NCBI GenBank assembly: GCA_049718765.1
Contig: JBNARI010000014.1
Coordinates: forward strand, 1-53,489
Source of the DNA: JBNARI01 sp049718765
GTDB lineage: Bacteria; Bacillota; Sulfobacillia; DUMF01
Length of the DNA: 53,489 nt
Reading direction: 5' to 3'
In this document: positions 1 through 8,572 of the stretch, piece by piece
Layout: each line of letters opens with the position of its first letter
Position numbering within the stretch: the stretch's first letter is position 1
Translations under genes and position numbers: made by a program
Notes under the pieces: generated by a model
Database searches by the model: none
What the model saw: only the letters and a program-made list of their open reading frames with translations
Told to the model about the DNA's origin: nothing

Positions 1-18
1 AGGGGGCAGCTGCCCCCT
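1..18 (-). terminator. Perfect GC-rich palindrome after porB, probable terminator stem
   Basis: An 18-base perfect inverted repeat (AGGGGGCAG/CTGCCCCCT) lies 24 bases beyond the porB stop. Its position fits the stem of an intrinsic terminator for the por operon. The T-tract would lie left of the window, so termination is inferred only. Confidence 0.45.
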
Positions 19-42
19 TCAACCTGTCTCCAGAGCTTCCGT

Positions 43-972
43 TTATGCACCTTCGCTGCGCGCCAGCAGCTCCGCCCACTTAGCGTCCACTTGGGCCTGA
101 ATTTGCTCTAACAGCTTCTCGTTGCCAGGTTCGAACAAGTGCCTAAACCTCCCCTGGGGTTTAAGGAACTCCGCCACAGGCTTCTTTTCCCTTGGCTTAA
201 CGGTCACCCTTACCTTACCGTTTTCCACCTCGTAGAGAGGCCAGAAGCAAGTATCCACCGCCAGGCGGCACATCTGGATCGTTTCAGAGCTGTCGTACCT
301 CCAACCTCTCGGGCAAGGCGCAATTGCGTTTATGAACGCTGGACCATCAGCATCTAATGCCTTCCTCACCTTTGTTACCAAGTCGTTCCAATGACTGGGA
401 GACACCTGCGCCACGTAGGGAATGTTGTGAGCTGCCATGATTGCGGTAAGGTCCTTTCTGGGCTGCATTTTGCCAGGGATCACGCTGCCCACCGGACTCG
501 TAGTGGTATCGGCGCCCATTGGAGTCGCGCTGGACCTCTGGATACCTGTGTTCATGTAAGCGCCGTTATCGTAGCAAATGTACACCATCTTGTGGCCCCG
601 TTCCATGGCACCAGACAGGGATTGTAACCCGATGTCATAGGTGCCTCCGTCTCCACCAAACGCAATGAACTTGAAATTTGCTTTCACCTTTCCCTGGCGC
701 TTTAGAGACCTAAATGCCGCTTCAACGCCGCTCAAAGTGGCAGCCGCGTTCTCAAAGGCGTTATGCACCCACGAACACCGCCAGGCCGTATATGGGTATA
801 TTGTGGTGGATACCTCAAGACACCCGGTGGCGTTGGCAATAACTACGTTTTCCCCTTCCAGCAGGGCCTTTAAAGCCTGCCTGACTACCACTGGTGCACC
901 GCAACCTGCACACATCCTGTGCCCGGGTGTCAGCATTTCTGGCTTCGCACTAATCTCTTTGAGCGATGGCAT
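43..972 (-). CDS. porB: 2-oxoacid (pyruvate-type):ferredoxin oxidoreductase, beta subunit
   Basis: Thiamine diphosphate-binding subunit of the enzyme that converts a 2-oxoacid plus CoA to acyl-CoA, CO2 and reduced ferredoxin in the cytoplasm. The 309-residue length is typical for PorB. Residues 18-25 read HRMCAGCG, and with Cys51 and a Cys near 218 they give the usual four cluster-binding cysteines. The ThDP motif GDGGTYDIG starts near 107 and continues to the Asn-rich YDNGAYMNTG stretch. ATG 972 follows GGGGGTGAGACA. It is the last gene of porCDAB, 11 bases after porA. Pyruvate is the likely substrate from the motif style, but 2-oxobutyrate or another 2-oxoacid cannot be excluded. Confidence 0.93.
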   Translation of the reverse strand: MPSLKEISAKPEMLTPGHRMCAGCGAPVVVRQALKALLEGENVVIANATGCLEVSTTIYPYTAWRCSWVHNAFENAAATLSGVEAAFRSLKRQGKVKANFKFIAFGGDGGTYDIGLQSLSGAMERGHKMVYICYDNGAYMNTGIQRSSATPMGADTTTSPVGSVIPGKMQPRKDLTAIMAAHNIPYVAQVSPSHWNDLVTKVRKALDADGPAFINAIAPCPRGWRYDSSETIQMCRLAVDTCFWPLYEVENGKVRVTVKPREKKPVAEFLKPQGRFRHLFEPGNEKLLEQIQAQVDAKWAELLARSEGA

Positions 973-983
973 TGTCTCACCCC

Positions 984-2159
984 CTACTCCCTTACACCGT
1001 AGTAGCTTACCAGTTCTCCAACCTGACCATCCTTCAAAACCCTAGCGAGCTTTTCGACTATGTTGGCCGCATCAGTTACCGTGAAGTCACGACCGCCCAG
1101 ACCGTAGATGAAGTCAAGGATTGGGATCTGGGAACCATACATGACTGACCTTATTTCGGTAAACAGCGGCCCGCCGAAAGCGGAGAAGCTGTCCGCTCTA
1201 TCAAGGACTCCAATCACCTTGAGGTGCGACAAGGCTGCCTTAAGCTCACTCACAGGAAGTGGTCTGAACACCCTTGGCTTCAGAAGCCCCACTTTTACAC
1301 CGTCCGCCCGTAGCTGGTCCACCGCCTCCTTCAGTGTCCCCGCAGTCGAGTTGAGAGCCACCAATCCAATCTCAGCGTCGTCCAGCTTGTACTTCTCGAA
1401 GAACCCGTAATGCCTGCCGCTCAGTTTGGCAAACTCCGCAGCTACTTCTGGTATAACCCTTAGGGCGTTCTTCATGGCCTCAGCCTGTTGGCGCTTGTGC
1501 TCAATGTACCAGTTTTGCAGGTCCAGGGCTCCAACGGTAATAGGCTTATCAGGGTCCAATACCGAGTGCAGGGGTTTGAACTCGCCAACGAAATCCTGCA
1601 CATCCTTCTCTTCCAGGATCTCCAAGGTGTCAAGTCCGTGGCTGGTGATGAACCCATCCTGGCATACCATCACAGGAAGACGTACGTCCGGGTGCTCAGC
1701 AATGCGGATCGCTTGGATCATGTTGTCGTAGGCCTCCTGGACGTTCTCGCTGTAAAGCTGGATCCATCCCGAATCCCTGGCACCCATGGTGTCGCTGTGG
1801 TCGCAGTGAATGTTGATGGGCGCGCTCAGAGCTCTGTTCACCACCGGCATGACGATGGGCAGCCTCAACGAGGCCGCAATGTAAACCACTTCCCACATCA
1901 GAGCAAGGCCCTGGGACGAAGTAGCCGTCATAGCACGAGCTCCCGCAACTGCGGCGCCCACCGTGGCGCTCATGGCACTGTGCTCGCTCTCCACAGTGAC
2001 GAACTCTGTCTTTACTTGGCCATCGGCCACGAATTGGGAGAAATACTGCACTATGTCAGTCTGAGGCGTAATGGGGTACGCCGCAACCACGTCCGGGTTT
2101 ATCTGTCGCATCGCAAGGGCCACGGCTTCGTTTCCTGTAAGAGCCACTCTCTTAGCCAT
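984..2159 (-). CDS. porA: 2-oxoacid (pyruvate-type):ferredoxin oxidoreductase, alpha subunit
   Basis: Alpha subunit of the four-subunit oxidoreductase, 391 residues from the preferred start. The N-terminal pyrimidine-binding domain shows AAYPITPQT near residue 30 and VESEHSA near 60, both typical of PorA. The C-terminal third matches the transketolase-C-like domain. Two ATGs (2165 and 2159) lie close together; GGGGAGGG is 6-7 bases before 2159 but abuts 2165, so 2159 is preferred. The start region overlaps the end of porD, as expected of coupled subunits. I see no unusual residues. Confidence 0.92.
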   Translation of the reverse strand: MAKRVALTGNEAVALAMRQINPDVVAAYPITPQTDIVQYFSQFVADGQVKTEFVTVESEHSAMSATVGAAVAGARAMTATSSQGLALMWEVVYIAASLRLPIVMPVVNRALSAPINIHCDHSDTMGARDSGWIQLYSENVQEAYDNMIQAIRIAEHPDVRLPVMVCQDGFITSHGLDTLEILEEKDVQDFVGEFKPLHSVLDPDKPITVGALDLQNWYIEHKRQQAEAMKNALRVIPEVAAEFAKLSGRHYGFFEKYKLDDAEIGLVALNSTAGTLKEAVDQLRADGVKVGLLKPRVFRPLPVSELKAALSHLKVIGVLDRADSFSAFGGPLFTEIRSVMYGSQIPILDFIYGLGGRDFTVTDAANIVEKLARVLKDGQVGELVSYYGVRE

Positions 2160-2161
2160 TG

Positions 2162-2467
2162 TCATCCCTCCCCTCCCTCTACTTCGGACTCATTGACCAT
2201 GGTTATTGCCTTAACTTTGGGGGGGCATTCACGAGCGCAGATGCCGCACCCTTTGCAGTGCTTGTAATCGATCCCAATCACCTTACCTTCCTTGACCAGC
2301 ACTGCAGAATCGGGGCAATTCACCCAGCAAATCAAACAATGTATGCACTTCTTGGGATCCCAAACGGGGCGCATGGTCCTCCAGTCGCCTGTCTCGTATG
2401 TCTCAGCGTTGCCTGCCTCGGCAATCACGCCGCCCCATGGCACATCCTTCCATCCAGGAGACTTCAT
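2162..2467 (-). CDS. porD: 2-oxoacid:ferredoxin oxidoreductase, delta (ferredoxin) subunit
   Basis: A 101-residue iron-sulfur subunit that carries electrons from the ThDP site to ferredoxin. Two 8Fe-ferredoxin motifs are visible: CIHCLICWVNCP near residues 40-51 and CKGCGICARECP near 70-81, each CxxCxxCxxxCP. The start ATG overlaps the porC stop (ATGA) and follows GGGAGGTGACCGGAGA. The separate delta subunit makes this the four-subunit POR type rather than the single-chain enzyme found in many clostridia. Confidence 0.93.
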   Translation of the reverse strand: MKSPGWKDVPWGGVIAEAGNAETYETGDWRTMRPVWDPKKCIHCLICWVNCPDSAVLVKEGKVIGIDYKHCKGCGICARECPPKVKAITMVNESEVEGGEG

Positions 2468-3042
2468 TCTCCGGTCACCTCCCGGTAAGCCCTATCAATT
2501 GCTGCCAGGTTCCCTTCGATCACTTCGGGCTTATGCCTGAACTTCTTCTGGAGCTCGTCCTTCATTAGCTCAACGAACTTGTTGTAGTCAATCGCGTTGG
2601 TAACCCTAATGAAAGCGCCCATCATTGGCGTATTGGGGATGTCTCTTCCCAAGGTCTCGAGGGCAATCTTGCTCGCATCCACAGTGAATACCTTTTGCGT
2701 TGTCAGGTTCAGCTTCTTCTTCACTTCACCTGGTGCCTTGCTGGTGTTCACCAGCACTACTCCGTCTTCCCGCAATCCTGCAGTAACGTCGGTCTTGCCA
2801 ATCAGTGTAGGGTCCAGCACCACAACCACGTGGGGATGTTCCACATGGGAGTGAACCCTTATGGGTGCATCGCTGATCCTATTGAAGGCAAGTATCGGTG
2901 CACCCATCCTTTCAGGTCCGTACTCGGGAAAGCCCTGAATGTACTTGCCTGCCTTAGAGGCAGCTTCCGCCAGCAACAGCGCCGCTGTCTTGGCGCCTTG
3001 CCCACCCCTGGCATGCCAGCGCACCTCTAACAGTTGACCCAT
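2464..3042 (-). CDS. porC: 2-oxoacid:ferredoxin oxidoreductase, gamma subunit
   Basis: First gene of porCDAB. The 192-residue protein has the gamma-subunit signature RWHARGGQGAKTAA near residues 8-21, followed by GFPEYGPERMGAP and FNRISD, which form the CoA/interdomain module. ATG 3042 lies 7 bases after TAAGGAGGTC, the strongest ribosome site in the operon. An 18-base dyad sits just upstream (3081-3098), so transcription is probably controlled here. All four genes overlap or abut, which indicates one transcript. Confidence 0.93.
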   Translation of the reverse strand: MGQLLEVRWHARGGQGAKTAALLLAEAASKAGKYIQGFPEYGPERMGAPILAFNRISDAPIRVHSHVEHPHVVVVLDPTLIGKTDVTAGLREDGVVLVNTSKAPGEVKKKLNLTTQKVFTVDASKIALETLGRDIPNTPMMGAFIRVTNAIDYNKFVELMKDELQKKFRHKPEVIEGNLAAIDRAYREVTGE

Positions 3043-3080
3043 ACTTCGACCTCCTTACGTCCTCGAGTTTGCCTACCCCG

Positions 3081-3098
3081 AATGGACCGTGGTCCATT
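3081..3098. promoter_or_regulatory. Perfect 8+8 dyad upstream of porC, candidate operator
   Basis: AATGGACC-GT-GGTCCATT is a perfect inverted repeat 39 bases before the porC ribosome-site region. A possible -10 (TATTAC on the minus strand, 3109-3114) lies just upstream, placing the dyad at about +4 to +21. No convincing -35 is visible. Operator function is inferred from symmetry and position. Confidence 0.4.
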
Positions 3099-3209
3099 TG
3101 AGCCGCTTGTAATACCTGTATACACGCGGAAAACACAAAACGCCCCCTAAGATCCCAGTCCGGGATGGCCAGGGCCCGCCAAAACCAGTTTCTTCAACCG
3201 TACTCTAAC

Positions 3210-3228
3210 ACCGGGGACAACCCCCGGT
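3210..3228 (-). terminator. Stem-loop after the EamA gene
   Basis: ACCGGGG and CCCCGGT form a 7-bp stem with a 5-base loop, 20 bases past the EamA stop. On the minus strand it is followed by TGTTAGAG, a poor T-tract, so this would be a weak terminator. Confidence 0.35.
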
Positions 3229-3247
3229 CAAGCACAAGTCCAACCCC

Positions 3248-3679
3248 TCAGAACACCCGAAGCAGCACCACACCAGCAACAATTAGGGCCGTGCCTAGCA
3301 CCTTTCCAAGGGACAGCTTTTCCCCTATGACCGCCGCGGATACTAACATGGCCACAACAGGGTAAGTAGAGCTCACTGGCACGGCCTTACTCACTGCACC
3401 AAGCTGTAATGCCTTGTAGTAAGCAAAATGCCCAACCAGCGAAGCAGCAACGCCCTCCGCCGCAATTGCCAAGATTGGCTTTAGGCCAATACTGGTGAGC
3501 TCCCCAATCTTTCCGGAGGCACCTAACCATACGCCCGACAGTGCGCTAATCACTGCGCTCCGCAGGAAGATGGCAGCTTCAGCCCCTGTCCGCTCTAACC
3601 CTAGCTTTGCGAACATTGGTGCCACACCCCAGAGCAGGCTTGCAAGCAGTGCCCACCACAACCATGCCCCGCCGTCCAT
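3248..3679 (-). CDS. Single-domain EamA/DMT-family membrane transporter
   Basis: A 143-residue, very hydrophobic protein equivalent to one EamA domain (about five membrane segments). Most family members have two such domains, so this form probably acts as a dimer. LWGVAPMFAKLGLERTGAE near the N-terminus and VSSTYPVVAMLVSAAVIGEKLSLGKVLGTALIVAGV at the C-terminus (cited in parts: VSSTYPVVAMLVS, GEKLSLGK) are typical. The ATG at 3679 is chosen because AAAGGGGGTAGC precedes it; the ATG 51 bases upstream has no ribosome site. The substrate is unknown. It lies between the liv operon terminator and por, possibly a single-gene unit. Confidence 0.7.
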   Translation of the reverse strand: MDGGAWLWWALLASLLWGVAPMFAKLGLERTGAEAAIFLRSAVISALSGVWLGASGKIGELTSIGLKPILAIAAEGVAASLVGHFAYYKALQLGAVSKAVPVSSTYPVVAMLVSAAVIGEKLSLGKVLGTALIVAGVVLLRVF

Positions 3680-3731
3680 CTTTGCTACCCCCTTTGGCGC
3701 ACCCCACCAGTAACATCCTAGCCAATTCAAA

Positions 3732-3752
3732 TGGCGCCCACAATGGGCGCCA
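3732..3752 (-). terminator. Intrinsic terminator of the liv operon
   Basis: TGGCGCCCA and TGGGCGCCA form a perfect 9-bp stem with loop CAA (TTG on the transcript), 25 bases after the livF stop. On the minus strand it is followed by TTTGAATT. Position and stem support a terminator; the T-tract is short. Confidence 0.6.
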
Positions 3753-3777
3753 AGTAATCAGCTTATGCCAAGCGCTC

Positions 3778-4491
3778 TCAGCTTGCCTTACCCCCGAGGT
3801 ACGCGGTGATTAGGTCTTCTTTCCCCATTAGTTCCTTGCTGGTACCCTGCATCACGATACGCCCCACGCTCAGCACATAAGCATAATGGCACGTCTCCAG
3901 CGCCAGCATTGCGTTTTGTTCGACAAGAAGAATTGTGGTACCCAGTTTGTTGATCTCAATGATCTTCTCGAAAATGTTTTCGATTATTACAGGCGCAAGC
4001 CCCAGGGACGGTTCGTCAAGCATGAGCACTTTGGGTTCGCACATCAATCCCCTGGCAATTGCAAGCATTTGCTGCTCGCCACCGGAAAGGGTGCCAGCCA
4101 TCTGCTTGGTCCTTTGCTTGAGCCAAGGGAACAGTTGGAACTGCTTATCTATCAGGTCAGCAACGTTTGCCTTCCTCCACGTGCTGTACGCGCCGATCTT
4201 CAGGTTCTCAAGCACCGTCAGCTGTGGGAATATCTGTCTCCCTTCCGGCACGTGCGCAATGCCCAGCTGCACAATCTCCGCAGGGGTCTTTTTGGTGAGG
4301 TCGATACCGTCAAACTCCACCTTTCCCCTGAGTATCCGCGTGAGACCAGATATGGTTCTCAGGGTTGTGGATTTACCCGCACCGTTAGCACCAAGGAGGG
4401 CAATTATCTTACCATCGGGAACCTCCAGGTTGATCCCATGAAGCACTGGAGCTATTCCATATGAGACTTCCAGGTCTTGGATCTTAAGCAT
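3778..4491 (-). CDS. livF: Branched-chain-type ABC importer, ATPase LivF
   Basis: ATP-binding subunit of a HAAT-family importer, 237 residues as usual. Walker A GANGAGKST is at residues 34-42; the signature LSGGEQQMLAIARGL and Walker B VLMLDEPSLGL follow. It starts 8 bases inside the end of livG, so translation is coupled. It works with LivG as the ATPase pair driving LivHM. The substrate is set by LivK and is not known: members of this family carry branched-chain amino acids, amides, urea or hydroxy-acid-like compounds. Confidence 0.92.
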   Translation of the reverse strand: MLKIQDLEVSYGIAPVLHGINLEVPDGKIIALLGANGAGKSTTLRTISGLTRILRGKVEFDGIDLTKKTPAEIVQLGIAHVPEGRQIFPQLTVLENLKIGAYSTWRKANVADLIDKQFQLFPWLKQRTKQMAGTLSGGEQQMLAIARGLMCEPKVLMLDEPSLGLAPVIIENIFEKIIEINKLGTTILLVEQNAMLALETCHYAYVLSVGRIVMQGTSKELMGKEDLITAYLGGKAS

Positions 4492-5263
4492 TGATCACAC
4501 GCGCCCCCCTCTTGCCAAGGTACGCCTCTTGCACCCTACTGTCCGCCTTGATCTGGTTGAACGTACCCTCAGCAATCTTCTGGCCATAGTTGAGCACGAA
4601 CACCCAGTCAGCCAATCCCTCCACCAGTTCCATGTGGTGCTCGATCAGAAGTATCGTTATGCCCCTGTCCCTGATCCGCCTAATCAATCCAACCAACTCC
4701 AGGGTCTCCTGAGTGTTCAAGCCCGCAGCAGGCTCGTCCAAGAGCAGCAGCCGGGGGTTGGTCGCCAGGGCACGTCCAATTTCAACAATTCGCTGCTTGC
4801 CGTAGGGCAAGTTTCGGGTCTTCTCGAAGGCCACGTCCTCCAGGCCCACGAACCCTATGATCTCTGTCACTTCCTCGGTAACCCGCCGCATTTCTTCTCT
4901 GGTGGCCCGGCTATTGAGCATGATCGAGACCAGGTCAGCCTTTGTGTGGATATGCTTTCCAAGCCTAATGTTGTCAAACACAGTCTGGCTCCCGATGAGC
5001 CTGATGTTCTGGAAAGTACGGGCAATACCCTTTGCCACAATCTTGTGGCGGGGTAACCCAGTAATGTTCTCGCCGTTGAACAGCACTTCCCCTGCAGTCG
5101 GAACGTATATGCCTGTAATGAGGTTTATTGCAGTGGTCTTGCCTGAACCGTTGGGACCAATTAAGGCGCAAATCTGCCCTTCTTTCACAGTGAGGTCCAG
5201 GCCGTTAACCGCCACAAGGCCTCCAAACTTTACAGTCAGGTTCTTGGTTTCCAGTAGGTTCAT
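4484..5263 (-). CDS. livG: Branched-chain-type ABC importer, ATPase LivG
   Basis: Second ATPase of the importer, 259 residues. Walker A GPNGSGKTT is at residues 36-44; NLPYGKQRIVEIGRAL is the LivG-type signature, and LLLDEPAAGLN is Walker B. The start at ATG 5263 follows AGGAGCTGAGGAC; an upstream in-frame ATG would lie inside livM and lacks this site. The C-terminal extension ending in RVINA is usual for LivG. Confidence 0.92.
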   Translation of the reverse strand: MNLLETKNLTVKFGGLVAVNGLDLTVKEGQICALIGPNGSGKTTAINLITGIYVPTAGEVLFNGENITGLPRHKIVAKGIARTFQNIRLIGSQTVFDNIRLGKHIHTKADLVSIMLNSRATREEMRRVTEEVTEIIGFVGLEDVAFEKTRNLPYGKQRIVEIGRALATNPRLLLLDEPAAGLNTQETLELVGLIRRIRDRGITILLIEHHMELVEGLADWVFVLNYGQKIAEGTFNQIKADSRVQEAYLGKRGARVINA

Positions 5264-5267
5264 GTCC

Positions 5268-6233
5268 TCAGCTCCTATCAGCCAGTTTAAGGCCCGCTGC
5301 AGTCCCGGGCCTGTGGCCAAAGCGGCTGACTAGTTTCCTGTAGACCCCCGTGCTCGGAGCCCATATCACCAGCAACAGGATTATACCGTATACAAGCAGA
5401 CGCGCTCGCTCGATGAATCTCAGGAACTCGGGTAGCGCAGTGACGATTCCACTTGCAATGATGGCGCCAACTACGCTGTCCATCCCGCCCAAGACCACCA
5501 TCAGCAAGTAGGTGGCGCTGTCAAGGATGGTGAACGAGTCTGGATTCAAATAGCGGGTGAGGCTAGCAAAGAACGCCCCTGAAAGCCCCGCAAGCGCAGC
5601 GGACAGCACGAACGCAAGCACCTTGTACTTGCTCACGTCCACGCCCATAGCCCCTGTGACCAGCTGGTCTTCTTTGATAGACAGCAGGGCCAGCCCAATC
5701 CTGGAGCGATGCAGCCTCAGGGTAGCAACCGCCACGGCCAGGGTTACAGCCACCATCAGGTAGTACAGCCCTAACTCGGATTGAACAACCCTTGGAATTC
5801 CCTGTAACCCATAAGGCCCACCAGTCAGCCTCTCCTCGTTCAACGCCACAATACGCACGATTTCCCCAAATGCGATGGTCACCACCATCAGGAACGGGCC
5901 CTTCAACCGTAAAGACGGTACACCCAGGGCAACGCCCACCAGACCAGCCACTATCGGTGCTGCCAAGAAGGCCAGCCAGAGAGGCCAGTGGGCCTTCGTG
6001 GCAAGAATACCGTAGGTATAGGCTCCGGTGGCCAGCAGACCCGCATGGCCCAAGGAAAGGGGCCCTGTGTATCCCAGAAGGATCACCAGTCCAATGACCA
6101 GAATTGCGTTCTGGAGCGACCTTTCAACGATGTAGAACTGGTAATCTGGTGGAGACATCAGCGGGAACAGCACCAGCACGATCGCAACCACGGCCAGTGA
6201 ATTCTTTTTGATCAAGTCAATGAGCTTTCGCAT
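5268..6233 (-). CDS. livM: Branched-chain-type ABC importer, permease LivM
   Basis: Integral membrane permease, 321 residues with about 8-10 hydrophobic segments. The LivM stretch GYTGPLSLGHAGLLATGAY near the N-terminus and GGMDSVVGAI near the C-terminus are recognisable. The ATG at 6233 lies 8 bases after the livH stop and follows GGAGAAGGTGTGA; an upstream in-frame ATG would overlap livH. Pairs with LivH to form the pore. Confidence 0.9.
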   Translation of the reverse strand: MRKLIDLIKKNSLAVVAIVLVLFPLMSPPDYQFYIVERSLQNAILVIGLVILLGYTGPLSLGHAGLLATGAYTYGILATKAHWPLWLAFLAAPIVAGLVGVALGVPSLRLKGPFLMVVTIAFGEIVRIVALNEERLTGGPYGLQGIPRVVQSELGLYYLMVAVTLAVAVATLRLHRSRIGLALLSIKEDQLVTGAMGVDVSKYKVLAFVLSAALAGLSGAFFASLTRYLNPDSFTILDSATYLLMVVLGGMDSVVGAIIASGIVTALPEFLRFIERARLLVYGIILLLVIWAPSTGVYRKLVSRFGHRPGTAAGLKLADRS

Positions 6234-6240
6234 TAGGCTG

Positions 6241-7128
6241 TCACACCTTCTCCACTTCGGTCCTCCGGAATATGCCTCCGGGCCTGAAAAGCAAGAATCC
6301 AACTACCATCAGGAAGGTAAACACATCCTTGTATGTGGGCGTTATCATGGTTGCGATGAGCGTTTCAGACACGCCCACTATTGCGCCCCCCACGAGCGCT
6401 CCAGCCATGCTGCCCATGCCCCCAATCAGCACAGAAGCAAACGCTTTTGTGGCGAGCAACCCACCTAGCTGGGGCGTAAGGGGCTGTATTGGAGTGATCA
6501 AGATACCAGATATCGCAGCAAGAGCCGTAGAGATTCCAATGGTCAACGGGATCATGCGGTTGATCTTGATCCCCATAAGCGATGCAGCAACGTAGTTCTG
6601 GGAAACGGCCCTCATTGCAAGGCCCGTAATTGTCCTTGTGAACAAGTACTGGAGCAGCACAACCAACACGGCCACGATCGCGAATATGCCAAACACGTGG
6701 GGCATGATGTACATTTCCCCTATAACGAACGGGTCGTTGCCAAAAACGTTCTGATAGCTCTTAGCCATAGGGCCCCACAACAGCAGTACTGCGTTTACTA
6801 TGGTGACCGAGAGGGCCACAGTCCCTATAAGGATGACGCTAGGCGTGAACTTCTGGTACAACATGGGGAAGAAATACACTGCGCCCAGGAAATACCCCAG
6901 AGCAAGCGCTGCTGCAATCACAATTGGCGCAGCTACGGGATAGGGCCAGTGCCACACTCCAAACAGGGTGAGCATCAAATACCCACCCAATGTCAACAGG
7001 TCGCCCTGGGAGTAGTTGAACAGTCCCGTGGAATTGTATATCATGGCTATCCCAAACGCAGGCAAAGCATATAGCAAGCCCAGGGCAAGCCCGTTCAAAG
7101 AAAGCTGAATTAGCATTGCGAGTCCCAC
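6241..7128 (-). CDS. livH: Branched-chain-type ABC importer, permease LivH
   Basis: Permease of 295 residues with the LivH N-terminal pattern (LNGLALGLLYALPAFGIAM then NYSQGDLLTLGGY) and the C-terminal GGMGSMAGALVGG. A GTG start at 7128 is preferred because AAAGGGG is 8 bases upstream; the in-frame ATG at 7116 would have a 20-base gap. It follows livK after 98 bases containing a strong stem-loop. Confidence 0.9.
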   Translation of the reverse strand: MGLAMLIQLSLNGLALGLLYALPAFGIAMIYNSTGLFNYSQGDLLTLGGYLMLTLFGVWHWPYPVAAPIVIAAALALGYFLGAVYFFPMLYQKFTPSVILIGTVALSVTIVNAVLLLWGPMAKSYQNVFGNDPFVIGEMYIMPHVFGIFAIVAVLVVLLQYLFTRTITGLAMRAVSQNYVAASLMGIKINRMIPLTIGISTALAAISGILITPIQPLTPQLGGLLATKAFASVLIGGMGSMAGALVGGAIVGVSETLIATMITPTYKDVFTFLMVVGFLLFRPGGIFRRTEVEKV

Positions 7129-7160
7129 AGGTTATTCCCCTTTCCACCTCGATCCAGCAT

Positions 7161-7190
7161 CCGGAGGCCGCCGTGGTGGCTGGCCTCCGG
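7161..7190 (-). other. Intercistronic stem-loop between livK and livH
   Basis: CCGGAGGCC and GGCCTCCGG form a perfect 9-bp stem with a 12-base loop. There is no T-tract on the minus strand, so it is probably not a terminator. In binding-protein transporter operons such hairpins often stabilise the upstream mRNA so the binding protein is made in excess; that role is inferred here. Confidence 0.5.
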
Positions 7191-7226
7191 GAAGTGGAAT
7201 CTACGCGGCGTTTCTGTGCCGTTCGG

Positions 7227-8426
7227 TTACCTCTCTACCGGGTACTCCTCTTTGTCCAAGAGCTCCCACTTGCCGTTCCTGCGGATCTGAGTGTACATCC
7301 AGTGCATCAAGTTGCCTTCCTTGTCTGCCACGTAGTGACCCAGGGCACCTTGATAATCAAGCTTGGAGAGCTCTTCCCTGATCTTCTCGCGGTCAGTACC
7401 AACCCGCTTGATGATGTCAGCAACGATGTAAACCGAGTCGTAGTGGTTGACGTGAGTGGCGGAGATTATCTGGTTGTACTTGGACTCATACTTCTTCACG
7501 AATTCCTGGATCTTCGGGTTGGGGTCGCCGGTGCACATCGTAGTGGAAGTGATGAGCCCCTCATAGTTTTCCTTCCCCGCCAGGTTCTCCACGTCAGGCA
7601 CAGTTGCAGCCCTTTCCGCAAACACCGGGATGTTCTTCATGCCCAGCTCTGCCCTTTGCTTCAACATCTTGCCGATCTCAGGCGTGTAGCTGAATATGAA
7701 CAGCGAGTCTGCCCCTGCCTTCTTGGCAGCCAAGAGCTGGGCGGTGAAGTCCTGGTCGCCGTCGTTGAACGTCTGAACTGTCACTGGCTTGAGGCCGTAC
7801 TTCTCGAACGCTGGCACAATGGCCAAGTAGTTAGCCTTGGAGTAGTCGTTCAAGCCGTAAATGATCGCAGGCTTCTTGACCTTGAACCGCTCTACAGCGG
7901 TCTTTGCAAGGATGGGCATCCACTTCTCAGAGGATACCTGCATTCTGAACGTGTACGGGTTGCCTTTCTTTGTGGTCTCAGCACTGGTACCATCGGTTAT
8001 TGCAGGGATTTTAGCTTCCTTCCACAGGTATTCGGCAGCAAGCACGCCACCAGACCTGTTGGGTCCAAGGATTACCACTGGATTCAGGGAAATTGCCTTC
8101 TTGGCAGCCTCTACTGCTTGTGCAGAGTTGGAAGTCTCGTCAACCTCAAAGTACTCAATCTTCTTGCCGTTGATTCCGCCTGCTGCGTTGATTTCCTCTA
8201 CCGCCATCTTGGCAGCGTTCACCATGTAATATCCGTAAGACGCCGCGCTACCTGTGAGCGGAGCAAGGTGTGCAATCCTTATGGTGTCCTCTTTCTTCTC
8301 AGCTGGCTGCTGTTGCTGCTGAGGCTGCTGAGCCTGGGGCTTCGGTTGAGAGCACCCGGTTACAACCAGCACCAGCATTAGCGCAAGAGCCAGAACAGCA
8401 AACATTGCCTTGTTCCTGCGAACCAT
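7227..8426 (-). CDS. livK: Branched-chain-type ABC importer, substrate-binding lipoprotein LivK
   Basis: Extracytoplasmic receptor of 399 residues. The N-terminus has positive residues (MVRRNK), a hydrophobic core and the lipobox VVTGC with Cys25, so it should be lipid-anchored outside the membrane. A Gln/Pro-rich linker (QAQQPQQQQQPAEKK) links the anchor to a periplasmic-binding-protein type 1 fold starting IRIAHLAPLTGS. ATG 8426 follows AAGGGGGATTCAA; an ATG 36 bases upstream has no site and would spoil the signal peptide. It is the first of livKHMGF and lies 146 bases after the LarA-like gene on the same strand. Confidence 0.92.
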   Translation of the reverse strand: MVRRNKAMFAVLALALMLVLVVTGCSQPKPQAQQPQQQQQPAEKKEDTIRIAHLAPLTGSAASYGYYMVNAAKMAVEEINAAGGINGKKIEYFEVDETSNSAQAVEAAKKAISLNPVVILGPNRSGGVLAAEYLWKEAKIPAITDGTSAETTKKGNPYTFRMQVSSEKWMPILAKTAVERFKVKKPAIIYGLNDYSKANYLAIVPAFEKYGLKPVTVQTFNDGDQDFTAQLLAAKKAGADSLFIFSYTPEIGKMLKQRAELGMKNIPVFAERAATVPDVENLAGKENYEGLITSTTMCTGDPNPKIQEFVKKYESKYNQIISATHVNHYDSVYIVADIIKRVGTDREKIREELSKLDYQGALGHYVADKEGNLMHWMYTQIRRNGKWELLDKEEYPVER

Positions 8427-8572
8427 TTGAATCCCCCTTGTTGTCTTCTTGTAATCATGCACTGCCCCTGCCTACGACTACGCCTGACCTGCTAACCAAT
8501 GCCTACGTCCTCTTTTTGCGCAGTTCCGTTGCCCCACCTCCCCAGTCACGCCTAGGCCCTCTGTAAGGACCC

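Noticed and set aside
8280..8345. CAG/CTG-rich repeat in livK as a repeat element
   Set aside because: It encodes the Gln/Pro linker of the lipoprotein and is not a separate element.
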